A stretch of 64,000 nt of DNA from Acinetobacter qingfengensis. Its GTDB lineage: Bacteria; Pseudomonadota; Gammaproteobacteria; Pseudomonadales; Moraxellaceae. The position numbers were made by a program, and so were the translations under genes. Numbering within the stretch: the stretch's first letter is position 1; the number at the start of each line of letters is the position of its first letter. Positions 19,649-30,008 of the stretch are shown here, piece by piece. The DNA is taken from assembly GCF_008693185.1 (NCBI RefSeq), contig NZ_VXKN01000001.1, positions 248,001 through 312,000 on the forward strand. Direction: 5' to 3'. Under the pieces are notes generated by a model, which did no database searches, had not been told where the DNA came from, and worked only from the letters and a program-made list of their open reading frames with translations.

Positions 19649-19736
19649 AAAAAAATAGCCCAAACATTGTCTGAGCCTTAAAATAAGATAATCTGTCTGG
19701 AGATACAGACTATCTAAATCATGCGATTATGATGTT
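19649..19736 (-). ncRNA. Candidate small RNA (about 88 nt) with its own promoter and terminator
   Basis: On the minus strand a perfect TATAAT (19748-19743) is followed, about 7 nt later, by a short region with no open frame. A hairpin comes next (GTCTG and CAGAC arms around 19700-19716). Then a terminator hairpin (about 19678-19658) with several G-U pairs is followed by seven U (19655-19649). No protein gene reads into this terminator from the minus strand, since the nearest upstream sequence is the divergent leader of the asparaginase gene. The -35 is poorly defined, with a T-rich stretch in the spacer. It is not a family I recognise. Confidence 0.45.
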
Positions 19737-19886
19737 CATCATATTATAATGCTCAAAAAAAAAGCAAGATATTTTTTACATTTTTATGAAAAACATCGCA
19801 GAAATCCTAAAATACTGTCTAGAAGTTATTCATTAAAACCATTATATTCAAAGCTTGGCATCATAATTGCTAAAACCAAAAGGAAT

Positions 19887-19900
19887 TTGATTTAAATCAA
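19887..19900. promoter_or_regulatory. Perfect FNR/Anr-type palindrome before the asparaginase gene
   Basis: TTGATTTAAATCAA fits the FNR consensus TTGAT-N4-ATCAA exactly. It ends 12 bp before the ATG and overlaps the AAGGA ribosome site. That position is too close for activation from an upstream promoter, so if real it would repress. E. coli ansB is also FNR-controlled. The core is AT-rich and may arise by chance. Confidence 0.35.
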
Positions 19901-19912
19901 GGATTTTAATAG

Positions 19913-20980
<1,068 letters not shown>

Positions 20981-21082
20981 GATGTGTCAAAGTTTAATTT
21001 TTGCCATGAAAAATCAGAAAATTATGGTTTAGATACGGCAGGCAATGAAGTCAATATGTCCTAATTCACTGTAAAAATACAT

Positions 21083-21119
21083 AAAGCCCATTAGATTTTA
21101 TTATTTAATGGGCTTTATT
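21083..21119. terminator. Bidirectional terminator between asparaginase and symporter genes
   Basis: AAAGCCCATTA and TTAATGGGCTTTATT form a strong hairpin flanked by A/T tracts on both sides, in a convergent intergenic region. Confidence 0.82.
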
Positions 21120-21133
21120 GTATAAGAAGGATT

Positions 21134-22408
21134 TTATGATGTTTTTGTACGTTGTTGATCCAGAATTTTTCGTGCTTGTACTTTATCAATATCCTTTTCC
21201 CAAACTGCAATCACAACAGTTGCGACACAATTACCAATGAGATTGGTAAGTGCTCGGACAATCCCAATAAACCAATCCACAGAAAGTAATAAAACCAGTC
21301 CAATGGTTGGTAGACTTGGAACAACAGACAAAGTTGCCGCAAGAATTACCAGTGCTGAGCCAGGAATACCGTGTGCACCTTTTGATGTAATTAATGATAC
21401 GAATAAAATAGCCATTAAATGTTGTAGGCTTAAATCAATATTGCAGGCTTGAGCAATAAAAATGACACCAAGTGTTAAGTAAATAGAAAAACCATCCAGA
21501 TTAAATGAATATCCAGTAGGAATAACCAGACCAACAGTTGAGTTTTTAATACCTAAGTTACGCAGCTTTTGCATAATTTGCGGTAAAACGGAGTCTGATG
21601 ATGCTGTTCCCAAAACAATAGTGAGTTCTTCTTTAAAATAAGCCACAAATTTAAAAATATTAAAGCCACAAATTTTTAAGATACTGCCTAAAATAATAAA
21701 AACAAAAAAGAAACATGTTGCATAAAATAATAGAACCAATGAGCCCAATTGTAATAAGGATGAAATTCCAAATTTTGCTGTAGTAAATGCAACTGAACCA
21801 AATACCCCAATTGGTGCAAGTTTAATAATTAATCCCATCATTTTGAATAAAATTTCAGAAATAGATTCAATAAAGCTTTTTGCTGTGTCAGCTACATTTT
21901 TCGGAACAAGTAACATTGCCACGCCAAATAAAATCGCAATAACTAAAACCTGTAAGATGTCACCTTTTGTAAAGGCATCAAATACCGTTTTTGGAATCAG
22001 GTGCAGCAGAAAATCAGATGCAGAATTGAGCTCATGCGCCCGTTCTGTATAAGTGGTTAGATCTTTACTATCCAGTTTGCTGATGTCAATGTTCATTCCT
22101 ACACCAGGTTTGAACAAATATGCAGCAGCAATGCCAAGAATTAGTGCAATAGTCGTTACAACTTCAAAATACAAAATGGTTTTTGCACCAACTCGCCCCA
22201 TTTTTTTAATATCTTCTGCACCATAAATACCCAATACCACCACGCAGAACACAATAGGTGCGATTAGCATTTTGATAAAGGAAATAAATCCATCCCCAAG
22301 TGGTTTTAATGCGATGGAAAAATCATGGAAGTACAGGCCACAGATCACGCCTAGTATTAAAGCAAGTACAACTTGAGCAAATAAACTACGTTTTAACCGG
22401 TTAAGCAT
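21134..22408 (-). CDS. Dicarboxylate/amino acid:cation symporter (DctA/GltP family)
   Basis: This 424-aa inner-membrane transporter follows the DctA pattern closely: LKPLGDGFISFIKMLIAPIV near 35-54, the serine-rich re-entrant loop GTASSDS (about 270), and the GYSFNLDGFSIYLTLGVIF segment that binds cation and substrate. The family imports C4-dicarboxylates (succinate, fumarate, malate) or aspartate/glutamate. Convergence with a periplasmic asparaginase gene makes aspartate a reasonable guess. It is monocistronic. Confidence 0.9.
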   Translation of the reverse strand: MLNRLKRSLFAQVVLALILGVICGLYFHDFSIALKPLGDGFISFIKMLIAPIVFCVVVLGIYGAEDIKKMGRVGAKTILYFEVVTTIALILGIAAAYLFKPGVGMNIDISKLDSKDLTTYTERAHELNSASDFLLHLIPKTVFDAFTKGDILQVLVIAILFGVAMLLVPKNVADTAKSFIESISEILFKMMGLIIKLAPIGVFGSVAFTTAKFGISSLLQLGSLVLLFYATCFFFVFIILGSILKICGFNIFKFVAYFKEELTIVLGTASSDSVLPQIMQKLRNLGIKNSTVGLVIPTGYSFNLDGFSIYLTLGVIFIAQACNIDLSLQHLMAILFVSLITSKGAHGIPGSALVILAATLSVVPSLPTIGLVLLLSVDWFIGIVRALTNLIGNCVATVVIAVWEKDIDKVQARKILDQQRTKTS

Positions 22409-22523
22409 GATCTAATTCCATTGAAATGATTATCGTACTTAGCAATAAATATTCCAATGTGAAAATTCATACAAAACCAAGTGTTTATTTGCCTTAAAAA
22501 TAAATGTCAAAAACTCAAAAAGA

Positions 22524-22928
22524 TTAAAAACTGCGACTGAGTACTTGTCCATTAAAGTTTAGACAATCTTGCACTCGGATACGTTGTACTTGGGATAATT
22601 CTGAGAGATCAAACCATTGCCATTGACTATGTTCTGAACTGAGTTGAATTTGAGTATGATCAGTGAGTTGACATTTAAAAATGAAAGCATGTGATTGCAC
22701 ATGGCGATGAAAATAAACTCCGCTTAAATATTCGATTAACACATCACAGCCCAGTTCTTCTTTACATTCCCGAATTAAAGCTTGATGTATTGTTTCTCCC
22801 AGATCCAGTGCGCCACCAGGTAAACCCCATGCACAATCTGTATAAGTGGCTTTAAGTAATAAAACCTGTCGCTGCGCATTACAAATCACAGCATGTGCGC
22901 TTAAACGATAAAAATCTGTAAACGTCAT
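22524..22928 (-). CDS. Nudix hydrolase
   Basis: This 134-aa single-domain protein has the complete Nudix box: GGALDLGETIHQALIRECKE followed by ELGC (about residues 36-60). That gives the Mg-binding R-E-x-x-E-E core (RECKEEL). These enzymes cleave nucleoside diphosphates linked to another moiety. The substrate is not predictable. Its ATG overlaps the stop of the upstream DUF1275 gene by 4 bp (ATGA), so the two are translated together. Confidence 0.88.
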   Translation of the reverse strand: MTFTDFYRLSAHAVICNAQRQVLLLKATYTDCAWGLPGGALDLGETIHQALIRECKEELGCDVLIEYLSGVYFHRHVQSHAFIFKCQLTDHTQIQLSSEHSQWQWFDLSELSQVQRIRVQDCLNFNGQVLSRSF

Positions 22929-23614
22929 GAAATACTACTGTTATCAAGTTGAGAATTTCTAATTCTATAGGCAAATAACATTACAATAAAAGGCGGAACA
23001 AAGATCCATGATAATGCATGTTTATAGAAGATTCCTGCAAGGATACAGCCTAAACAAAACCAAATAATTCTGGGAAAACTTAGCCTGATTTTATCCATGA
23101 TGAAAGATTTATCTTTTTGATTTGCTGGAGAGATATAGTCAGCAAGTTTTAGCATAAGTTTGACAGTTGCTCCAGTCATGACCGTTGTAGGTGCCTGTTG
23201 ATGCCAATACTCTTCCTGCATGGCATTCTGAATAGCCATCGCTGCAATCAAGAATAAAGCAACTGCAATACTCGCAGGTGTATCAGTAGCAGGAAAGGGT
23301 AGAAAAATAAAACTAATGATTGCTGCAACTGCAAATAATAAAATTTGTAGCTGTAATAATGCATTATAGGCTGAACGATGAAACAACTTTAGAATATCAT
23401 CAAAAAAACGTATTAAAAAAACCACTATACAAAATACTGGCAGTGCAAGAATCTTGGCGATCGTCCCTGATGGCTCATTTGTCACAATACCAGCGGCCAA
23501 AGTGACAAAATTACCAGTAATATGTGCAGCAAATACACCATGTAAAGCAAGAAAGCAGGCAGTGTCTACGAAACCTGCATTAAAGCTTAGAACTCTCGTA
23601 TAATCTAGTTGCAC
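22925..23614 (-). CDS. DUF1275 (YoaK-type) inner-membrane protein
   Basis: This 229-aa polytopic membrane protein matches the DUF1275 pattern: an N-terminal FNAGFVDTACFLALHGVFAA with HITGNFVTLAAG. About six hydrophobic spans follow, with AMAIQNAMQEE and TTVMTGATVKLMLKLAD in the second half. The family is of unknown function, possibly transport. It starts at a GTG (23614) preceded by AGAAG and is translationally coupled to the Nudix gene downstream. Confidence 0.88.
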   Translation of the reverse strand: MQLDYTRVLSFNAGFVDTACFLALHGVFAAHITGNFVTLAAGIVTNEPSGTIAKILALPVFCIVVFLIRFFDDILKLFHRSAYNALLQLQILLFAVAAIISFIFLPFPATDTPASIAVALFLIAAMAIQNAMQEEYWHQQAPTTVMTGATVKLMLKLADYISPANQKDKSFIMDKIRLSFPRIIWFCLGCILAGIFYKHALSWIFVPPFIVMLFAYRIRNSQLDNSSIS

Positions 23615-23636
23615 GTTAATCTTCTGCTGACAAAGA

Positions 23637-23670
23637 AAAATAAAGCCGAATTTTTGTCGGCTTTATTTTT
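23637..23670. terminator. Terminator downstream of map (bidirectional)
   Basis: AATAAAGCCGA and TCGGCTTTATTTTT pair around ATTTTTG, with an A-tract on one side and a T-tract on the other. On the minus strand it ends map 7 bp after its stop. Confidence 0.87.
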
Positions 23671-23676
23671 TACTCA

Positions 23677-24501
23677 CTATTTCTGAAAACGCGATAAATC
23701 TTCTTCAGGGCGAGCAGTCAATACTTCCAGTCCGGTTTCAGTCACTAAAAGTGTATGCTCATATTGTGCAGATAATTTATGATCCTTAGTTACAACCGTC
23801 CACTTATCACCTAATGTTTTGGTTTGCCACACACCCGCATTTACCATTGGTTCAATAGTAAAGGTCATACCTGCTTCAAGTTGCATGCCAGTACCTTTTT
23901 CACCGTAATGTAAAATTTGTGGATCATCATGAAATACTGTACCAATGCCATGACCACAATATTCACGAACCACGCTGAAACGTTGGCTTTCTACGTATTT
24001 TTGGATGGCATGGCCAATATCCCCCACATAGGAACCTGCGCGCACAGTTTCCATTCCGACATACATAGCTTCTTGTGCAACTTTGCATAAACGATCTGCC
24101 AGAATACTGGTTTCACCACCAACCACGTACATCATATTGGTATCCCCATGATAACCATCTTTAATGACAGTCACATCAATATTGAGAATATCCCCATGTT
24201 TTAGAATTTTACTTTCTGAAGGAATACCGTGGCATACCACATGATTGACAGAAGTACAAATAGTGTGTTGAAACGCAGGGCGACCATGGCCGCCACCGTA
24301 ACCCAGACATGCGGGAATGGCTTGCTGGACATTGACAATATGATCATGGCAAATGGTATCCAGTTCCAGCGTACTTACCCCAGGCTTAATATGTGGCTTA
24401 ATCATTTCCAAAACCTCAGCCGCAAGCTTACCTACAATACGCATTTTTTCAATGGCTTCAGCAGATTTGATTAAACGGCGAGGAGCAACATAACTATTCA
24501 T
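23677..24501 (-). CDS. map: Type I methionine aminopeptidase
   Basis: The 274-aa enzyme removes the initiator methionine from nascent proteins. The metal ligands of the pita-bread fold are all visible: Asp in NIDVTV, Asp in GYHGDTNMMYVV, His in YCGHGIGTVFH, Glu in FTIEPM and Glu in the C-terminal VTETGLEVL context. I chose the ATG at 24501, preceded by GAAGAAG; an in-frame TTG at 24513 would add 4 residues. It is divergent from rpsB, the arrangement known in E. coli and other Gammaproteobacteria. Confidence 0.95.
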   Translation of the reverse strand: MNSYVAPRRLIKSAEAIEKMRIVGKLAAEVLEMIKPHIKPGVSTLELDTICHDHIVNVQQAIPACLGYGGGHGRPAFQHTICTSVNHVVCHGIPSESKILKHGDILNIDVTVIKDGYHGDTNMMYVVGGETSILADRLCKVAQEAMYVGMETVRAGSYVGDIGHAIQKYVESQRFSVVREYCGHGIGTVFHDDPQILHYGEKGTGMQLEAGMTFTIEPMVNAGVWQTKTLGDKWTVVTKDHKLSAQYEHTLLVTETGLEVLTARPEEDLSRFQK

Positions 24502-24626
24502 AATCTTCTTCAAAAACGTTTGGTAATTTATAAATGACTATGGTATAAATAGCCGCCCGTTTTATCAAATGGTTTTTCGTATGAAAATATGAATAACAAA
24601 ACACATTTGGTAACTTCGGAGAAAAA

Positions 24627-24702
24627 ATCCGCACATATATCGTCACATTACTCTGGGTGCTTGAAGGTTTATTTAATTACCTAATAAGTGGAGAATGCGG
24701 AT
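24627..24702 (+). promoter_or_regulatory. Structured rpsB leader (candidate S2 autoregulatory site)
   Basis: ATCCGCA (24627-24633) and TGCGGAT (24696-24702) can pair and enclose about 62 nt within the long untranslated leader, 37 bp before the rpsB ATG. rpsB leaders in Gammaproteobacteria carry an RNA structure through which S2 represses rpsB-tsf. The pairing is seen; its role is inferred. Confidence 0.4.
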
Positions 24703-24739
24703 ATATGGAGGCCTAACCCAAACTTTTAAGGTAAAGAAA

Positions 24740-25495
24740 ATGGCAGATTACAACGTAAGCATGCGTGACCTTCTTCAAGCTGGTGCGCACTTCGGTCACC
24801 AAACACGTTTCTGGAACCCAAAAATGCGTCAATACATTTTTGGTGCACGCAACAAAATTCATATCATTAACCTTGAGCATACTGTTCCTGCGTTAAATGA
24901 CTCTTTAAACTTTGCTAACCAATTGGCAAGTAAAAAGAATAAAGTTTTGTTCGTTGGTACAAAACGTGCAGCAGCCAACATTATCCGTGAACAAGCGCAA
25001 CGTGCTGGTCAACCGTATGTTGATCACCGCTGGTTAGGTGGTATGTTGACAAACTGGAAAACACTTCGCCAGTCTATCAATCGTTTGAAAGATCTTCAAA
25101 CACAATCTCAAGATGGTACTTTTGCGAAACTAACTAAACGTGAAGCGTTAGAACGTACTCGTGAAATGGAAAAACTTGAGCGCTCTTTGGGCGGTGTGAA
25201 AAACATGGGCGGTTTGCCTGATGCAATTTTTGTTATCGATGTTGATCACGAAGCAATTGCAATTAAAGAAGCAAACAACTTGGGTATTCCTGTAATCGGT
25301 ATCGTAGATACAAACTCTAATCCAGATGGCGTTGATTACGTTATTCCTGGTAATGACGATGCGATCCGTGCTGTAACTTTGTATGCTTCTGCTATGGCAG
25401 ATGCAATCATTGCTGGTAAAGAGTACGCACAAACTCAAGCAAATGCACAAGCAAAAGCTGAAGAGCCTGCTGTAGAAGCAACTCAAGAGGCTTAA
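24740..25495 (+). CDS. rpsB: 30S ribosomal protein S2
   Basis: This 251-aa protein starts [20 protein letters not shown] at the ATG at 24740, with an AAGG ribosome site. A longer frame from 24695 would add 15 unrelated residues and was rejected. Family motifs include [30 protein letters not shown] and [18 protein letters not shown]. The C-terminal tail is Ala/Gln/Glu-rich. It is first in the conserved rpsB-tsf pair. Confidence 0.98.
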   Translation: MADYNVSMRDLLQAGAHFGHQTRFWNPKMRQYIFGARNKIHIINLEHTVPALNDSLNFANQLASKKNKVLFVGTKRAAANIIREQAQRAGQPYVDHRWLGGMLTNWKTLRQSINRLKDLQTQSQDGTFAKLTKREALERTREMEKLERSLGGVKNMGGLPDAIFVIDVDHEAIAIKEANNLGIPVIGIVDTNSNPDGVDYVIPGNDDAIRAVTLYASAMADAIIAGKEYAQTQANAQAKAEEPAVEATQEA

Positions 25496-25499
25496 TGCG

Positions 25500-25557
25500 T
25501 TTGACGCTTCACTTGTCATCGTTGCGACATGCAGTCGTGGCAAATTAAAGCGTCAAA
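25500..25557 (+). repeat. Intercistronic inverted repeat between rpsB and tsf
   Basis: TTTGACGCTT (25500-25509) and AAGCGTCAAA (25548-25557) are a perfect 10-bp inverted repeat. A partly paired inner stem lies between them (TTGCGAC / GTCG...GCAA). It begins just after the rpsB stop and lies 10 bp before the terminator, so rpsB mRNA would end in two stacked structures. Confidence 0.7.
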
Positions 25558-25567
25558 GTAATGCGGG

Positions 25568-25597
25568 CGGCCCATAGACTACTTTGGGCCGTTTTTT
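25568..25597 (+). terminator. Terminator/attenuator between rpsB and tsf
   Basis: CGGCCCA and TGGGCCG pair around a 10-nt loop, followed by six T. It probably ends part of the rpsB transcripts and lowers or separates tsf expression. Confidence 0.85.
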
Positions 25598-25646
25598 GTT
25601 AGATAGATTTTTTTATTTTAAATACATCCGAATTTAGGAGATCAAC

Positions 25647-26522
25647 ATGACTGCAATTACTGCAAGCATGGTAAAAGAATTACGTGACCGTACTGGTCTT
25701 GCAATGATGGAATGCAAAAAAGCATTAACAGAAGCAAACGGTGACATTGAACTTGCGATTGATAACCTTCGTAAATCTGGTCAGGCTAAAGCTGCTAAAA
25801 AAGCAGGTAACATTGCTGCTGATGGCGCAATCACTATCGTTCAGGAAGCCAATAAAGCGGTTCTGGTTGAAGTGAACTGCCAAACAGACTTCGTTGCAAA
25901 AGATGGTAACTTCTCTAATTTCTCTAATGCAGTAGCAAAAGTAATCCTTGCTTCTGGCGAAACTGATGTAGCAAAAATTGCTGAATTAAAACTTGAAGAT
26001 GGTCAATCTGTTGAAGAAGCACGTATTGCGCTTGTTCAAAAAATTGGTGAAAACATTCAAGTACGTCGTGCGCAAATTGTTGAAGGTGAGAACCTTGCAG
26101 TCTACAAACACGGTTTAAAAATCGGTGTTGTTGTATCTTACACAGGTGATGCAGATACAGGTAAAGGTATTGCAATGCACGTAGCAGCATTCAATCCTGT
26201 AGCAGTAACAGCAGAACAAGTTCCAGCTGACCTTGTTGCGAAAGAAAAAGAAATTGCAGAAGCAAAAGCGATTGAATCTGGTAAACCAGCAAACATCGTT
26301 GAAAAAATGGTAACAGGTTCAGTTGAAAAATACTTGAATGAAGTTGTTCTTGAACGTCAACAATATGTTATCGACAACGATAAAAAAGTTGCTGAAGTAT
26401 TGAAAGCAACAGGTACAACAGTTGCACAATTCGTTCGCTTCGAAGTTGGTGAAGGGATTGAGAAAAAAGCTGAATTAAGCTTTGCTGAAGAAGTTGCTGC
26501 TGCACAAGCTGCTGCAAAATAA
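25647..26522 (+). CDS. tsf: Elongation factor Ts
   Basis: EF-Ts (291 aa) is the guanine-nucleotide exchange factor of EF-Tu. The N-terminal UBA-like module is clear (VKELRDRTGLAMMECKKALT). The TDFVAKDGNF contact motif lies near 80-90, where Asp-Phe inserts into EF-Tu. An AGGAGA ribosome site precedes the ATG. It sits 151 bp after rpsB, as in most bacteria. Confidence 0.98.
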   Translation: MTAITASMVKELRDRTGLAMMECKKALTEANGDIELAIDNLRKSGQAKAAKKAGNIAADGAITIVQEANKAVLVEVNCQTDFVAKDGNFSNFSNAVAKVILASGETDVAKIAELKLEDGQSVEEARIALVQKIGENIQVRRAQIVEGENLAVYKHGLKIGVVVSYTGDADTGKGIAMHVAAFNPVAVTAEQVPADLVAKEKEIAEAKAIESGKPANIVEKMVTGSVEKYLNEVVLERQQYVIDNDKKVAEVLKATGTTVAQFVRFEVGEGIEKKAELSFAEEVAAAQAAAK

Positions 26523-26551
26523 TCTTCGAATACGGTTGGTTTAAATATCGT

Positions 26552-26587
26552 AAAAGGCTGGATATTTTAATGTTCGGCCTTTTTATT
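26552..26587 (+). terminator. Rho-independent terminator of tsf
   Basis: AAAAGGCTG and CGGCCTTTT pair over 9 bp with one G-U, followed by T-rich sequence, 30 bp after the tsf stop. Confidence 0.82.
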
Positions 26588-26631
26588 TTAGTGATAAAAT
26601 CATTAATTATTTTTAGTTAAAGGACAAATTT

Positions 26632-26802
26632 ATGTCGCAAGCCAAAAAAGCAGCAGTAAAATTGCCTTTTGCTTTACCGAAACAAAGTGATGCAGAACAG
26701 GCAGAAGCTATTCATAATCAGGTGCGCCCAAAACCTGAACAATATGCAGATAGAACATGGATGCCGCCACGTGGTACCCGTCGCTCTATGGGTAAACGTT
26801 AA
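26632..26802 (+). CDS. Small conserved-looking hypothetical protein (56 aa)
   Basis: An ATG at 26632, preceded by AAAGGA at a good distance, opens a 56-codon frame ending at a TAA (26800-26802). The product starts MSQAKKAAVKLPFALPKQSD and ends WMPPRGTRRSMGKR. It is very basic and proline-containing, with no membrane segment. It lies 45 bp beyond the tsf terminator and stands alone. Codon usage resembles that of its neighbours. The function is unknown; the basic C-terminal tail would suit an RNA- or DNA-associated protein, but that is a guess. Confidence 0.7.
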   Translation: MSQAKKAAVKLPFALPKQSDAEQAEAIHNQVRPKPEQYADRTWMPPRGTRRSMGKR

Positions 26803-26989
26803 ACATCAAAATCAGAACGTCATTCACAATATGACGTTTTTAATAGATCCATCTGAAGATAAAAATTAAAATAATGAATAACAATGGCTAATCACTTGAT
26901 ACGGCAACAAAATTACTCAAAGCTGAGCTTGAGTATTATTAAAAACATGCTAATTTGAGCAACAATATGATCAATCTGTTTTTGACCTA

Positions 26990-27673
26990 ATGATAAAGTT
27001 TCTAAAATGTATCGTATTAACATTGATTGCTGTGATTTTATTGATACAAATCTGGATTTTTACTAGCCTGTTCTGGTGGCGAACTCATCCTGTAGAAACG
27101 ACCATGTTTATGCGTACTTATTATTACACCACAACAGAACCGCATTTATATCATGAATGGCGAGATTATAATCAAATCAATGACCATTTTAAACATGCTG
27201 TTGTTGCAGCTGAAGATGGCCGTTTTTTACAACATCATGGTTTTGACTGGGATGGTATGCTGAATGCAGCACAGCGTAATACCCAAAAAGGTGAAGTTGT
27301 TGCAGGCGGTTCAACCATTTCTCAACAATTGGCAAAAAATTTATTTTTATTTAACCAACGTTCTTACATACGCAAGGCTCAGGAAGCTGTAGCAACCTTT
27401 ATGATGGAAAGGATGTGGTCAAAACAACGTATTCTTGAAGTTTATATGAATTCGGTAGAATTGGGTGATGGAATTTACGGTGTAGAAGCCGCATCCAGAC
27501 GTTATTTTGGTAAAAGTGCAAAAAATTTAAGCAAAGATCAGGCAATTAAATTGGCAGCCATGTTGCCAAATCCTAAGTATTATCAAAAGCATCCAGAGGA
27601 TTCCCGTTATAAATTTCGTCAGCGTTTTATTCAAAAGTATATTCGTTATAGCCATATTCCTGCCAATGAATAA
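26990..27673 (+). CDS. mtgA: Monofunctional biosynthetic peptidoglycan transglycosylase
   Basis: This 227-aa GT51 enzyme polymerises lipid II into glycan strands at the inner membrane. It has one N-terminal membrane anchor at about 6-28. The catalytic motif [20 protein letters not shown] contains the general-base Glu (about 74). The second motif is [15 protein letters not shown], followed by [20 protein letters not shown] and the [20 protein letters not shown] motif. The ATG at 26990 has a weak ribosome site. It lies 121 bp before ppk. Confidence 0.95.
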   Translation: MIKFLKCIVLTLIAVILLIQIWIFTSLFWWRTHPVETTMFMRTYYYTTTEPHLYHEWRDYNQINDHFKHAVVAAEDGRFLQHHGFDWDGMLNAAQRNTQKGEVVAGGSTISQQLAKNLFLFNQRSYIRKAQEAVATFMMERMWSKQRILEVYMNSVELGDGIYGVEAASRRYFGKSAKNLSKDQAIKLAAMLPNPKYYQKHPEDSRYKFRQRFIQKYIRYSHIPANE

Positions 27674-27730
27674 GCATAAAATTAAACAACCGAATACGAA
27701 ATGTGTATTTCCACGGAAATAGTTACAAAA

Positions 27731-27752
27731 TTGTCATATTATTGACGCATAA
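27731..27752 (+). promoter_or_regulatory. Candidate Pho box upstream of ppk
   Basis: Two 11-bp units, TTGTCATATTA and TTGACGCATAA, follow each other in the PhoB spacing (7-bp element plus 4). The first 7 bases differ from CTGTCAT by one. Weaker units flank on both sides (27720, 27753). ppk is a PhoB target in E. coli. The second repeat is poor, so confidence is limited. Confidence 0.35.
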
Positions 27753-27794
27753 TAGATAAAGAATTTTAACACCTTGAATTGAGACTTAAGTAAT

Positions 27795-29867
27795 ATGAAT
27801 GCGATCAGCGAATCAGGGAATAACTACACCTTTAACGAACGATATATTAATCGTGAATTATCTATTTTAGATTTTCATTTGCGGGTATTGGAACAGGCGG
27901 TCAACCCAGCACATCCATTATTAGAACGATTGGTATTTTTATTAATTTTTTCCAGAAATATGGATGAATTTTTTGAAATTCGTGTAGCAGGGCTCATGGA
28001 GCAACTGGCTTTAGGTAATGAAAGCCATACGCCTGATGGTTTAACGCCTAAGGAAGTTTTGGCTAAAATTTCTGTAACGGCTCATGCTGCGATTGAACGT
28101 CAGTATCGAATTTTAAATGAAGAAATTTTACCGAATTTACGTAAGGAAGATATCTGTTTTCTTAAACGTAATGAGTTGACACCAGAACAATTGGCATGGC
28201 TCAAAAAATATTTCCAAGAGCAGGTTATTCCTGTTTTAACACCGATTAGTCTGGATCCGGCACATCCATTTCCAAGATTAGTCAATAAAAGTCTGAACTT
28301 TATTATTACACTGGAAGGTAAGGATGCCTTTGGCCGGAATATTGATTTAGCCGTTGTACCGGCACCACGCTCATTGCCACGAGTTGTTCGCTTACCAGAT
28401 GAATTGACAGGAGGTAAAGACCATCATGTCATGTTATCTGCGATTATTCATGAGCATGTTTCTGATTTATTTCCGGGAATGACTGCAACAGGATGTTATC
28501 AATTCCGTGTAACTCGCAATGCTGATCTTGCTTTAAATGAAGATGTGGAAGATTTGGCAAAGGCACTTAAAGGTGAATTAAGTTCACGCCGCTTTGGTCG
28601 TGGTGTGCGTCTTGAAGTGACTGAAAATTGTCCTAAGCACATTTATGATTACTTACTTGATGAGTTTGATCTGGATGAAAATGATCTTTATAAGGTTGAT
28701 GGTCCGGTCAATTTAGCTCGACTTACTTCAGATTTTAACAAACCACATTTACGTTATGCCGCATTTACTCCAGTAATTCCTCGAGCATTGAGAAAAACTG
28801 AAAGTATTTTTGCAGCGATGAAACGACAGGATATTTTGTTACATCATCCATTTGAATCATTTTCACCTGTAATTAGTCTATTACGGGAAGCTGCTCGTGA
28901 TCCAAAAGTCTTGGCGATTAAACAAACCTTGTATCGAAGTGGCCCAAACTCAGAGATTGTTCAAGTTTTGGCAGAAGCAGCCAGAAATGGTAAAGAAGTC
29001 ACAGCGGTTATTGAATTGCGGGCACGTTTTGATGAAGAATCAAATATTGCAGTTGCAAATGTACTTCAGGAAGCAGGTGCTGTCGTTGTTTATGGTATTG
29101 TTGGCTATAAGACCCATGCCAAAATGATCATGATTGTGCGTCGTGAAAACAATAAGTTAATACGTTATGTTCATTTAGGTACAGGCAATTATCATGCTGG
29201 TAATGCTCGTATTTATACCGATTACGGTTTGTTAACCACAGATCGTGATTTGTGTGAAGACGTGCATCGCGTGTTTCAGGAATTAACTGGCATGGGTAAA
29301 ACGGTAAAACTGAAAAAACTTTTACATGCACCGTTTACCTTACATCAGCAATTGAAGATTTTTATCGATAATGAAATTGCCAATGCCAAAGCTGGAAAAG
29401 CAGCCAGAATTATTGTTAAGGTCAATGCATTGACTGAAAAACAATTGATTGATAAATTGTATGAAGCTTCACAGGCTGGTGTACAGATTGATTTGATTAT
29501 TCGTTCAATTTGCTGCTTACGTCCACAATTGCCAGGACTATCGGATAATATCCGAGTACGTTCTATTGTTGGTCGTTTCCTTGAACATACACGGGTTTAT
29601 TATTTTGAAAATGGTGGTGAACCACGTATTTACTGTTCAAGTGCAGACTGGATGGATCGTAATTTATTCAATCGTGTTGAAGCTTGCTTCCCAATAGAAG
29701 ATCCTGTCTTGAAAAAACGTATTTATCAACAAGGATTATTAAATTATCTGGAAGATAACCAGCAGGCATGGGTTTTGCAACCTGATGGTCAGTGGTTACA
29801 GGTACAAGCAGCAGAAGGCGAAAAAATACATCTAGCACAACAAGTCTTAATTGAATATTTTAGCTAA
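27795..29867 (+). CDS. ppk: Polyphosphate kinase 1
   Basis: PPK1 (690 aa, standard length) makes inorganic polyphosphate from ATP. The N domain starts [19 protein letters not shown]. The first phospholipase-D-like half carries the phosphorylated His in [16 protein letters not shown] (about 440). The second carries [16 protein letters not shown] (about 600). [20 protein letters not shown] is also conserved. It is monocistronic, with a terminator directly after it. Confidence 0.98.
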   Translation: MNAISESGNNYTFNERYINRELSILDFHLRVLEQAVNPAHPLLERLVFLLIFSRNMDEFFEIRVAGLMEQLALGNESHTPDGLTPKEVLAKISVTAHAAIERQYRILNEEILPNLRKEDICFLKRNELTPEQLAWLKKYFQEQVIPVLTPISLDPAHPFPRLVNKSLNFIITLEGKDAFGRNIDLAVVPAPRSLPRVVRLPDELTGGKDHHVMLSAIIHEHVSDLFPGMTATGCYQFRVTRNADLALNEDVEDLAKALKGELSSRRFGRGVRLEVTENCPKHIYDYLLDEFDLDENDLYKVDGPVNLARLTSDFNKPHLRYAAFTPVIPRALRKTESIFAAMKRQDILLHHPFESFSPVISLLREAARDPKVLAIKQTLYRSGPNSEIVQVLAEAARNGKEVTAVIELRARFDEESNIAVANVLQEAGAVVVYGIVGYKTHAKMIMIVRRENNKLIRYVHLGTGNYHAGNARIYTDYGLLTTDRDLCEDVHRVFQELTGMGKTVKLKKLLHAPFTLHQQLKIFIDNEIANAKAGKAARIIVKVNALTEKQLIDKLYEASQAGVQIDLIIRSICCLRPQLPGLSDNIRVRSIVGRFLEHTRVYYFENGGEPRIYCSSADWMDRNLFNRVEACFPIEDPVLKKRIYQQGLLNYLEDNQQAWVLQPDGQWLQVQAAEGEKIHLAQQVLIEYFS

Positions 29868-29885
29868 AATTTAGTAGTTTCAGCG

Positions 29886-29911
29886 AGGGGCAGAACTGCC
29901 CCTTCTTTTTT
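29886..29911 (+). terminator. Rho-independent terminator of ppk
   Basis: AGGGGCA and TGCCCCT pair perfectly around GAAC and are followed by TCTTTTTT, 18 bp after the ppk stop. Confidence 0.9.
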
Positions 29912-30008
29912 ATAAAAAGTAAGCGATTGCCCATCTCTTTTTACTGTTTCATAGACTTCATTTCCAAAAAACGTTACATTCTTTTTTTTTGCATGTACTT
30001 AAAATTTC

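Noticed and set aside
25148..25543. 131-aa minus-strand frame over rpsB
   Set aside because: Composition is Cys/Phe/Ser-rich, and it is antisense to the S2 protein gene and the intercistronic repeat.
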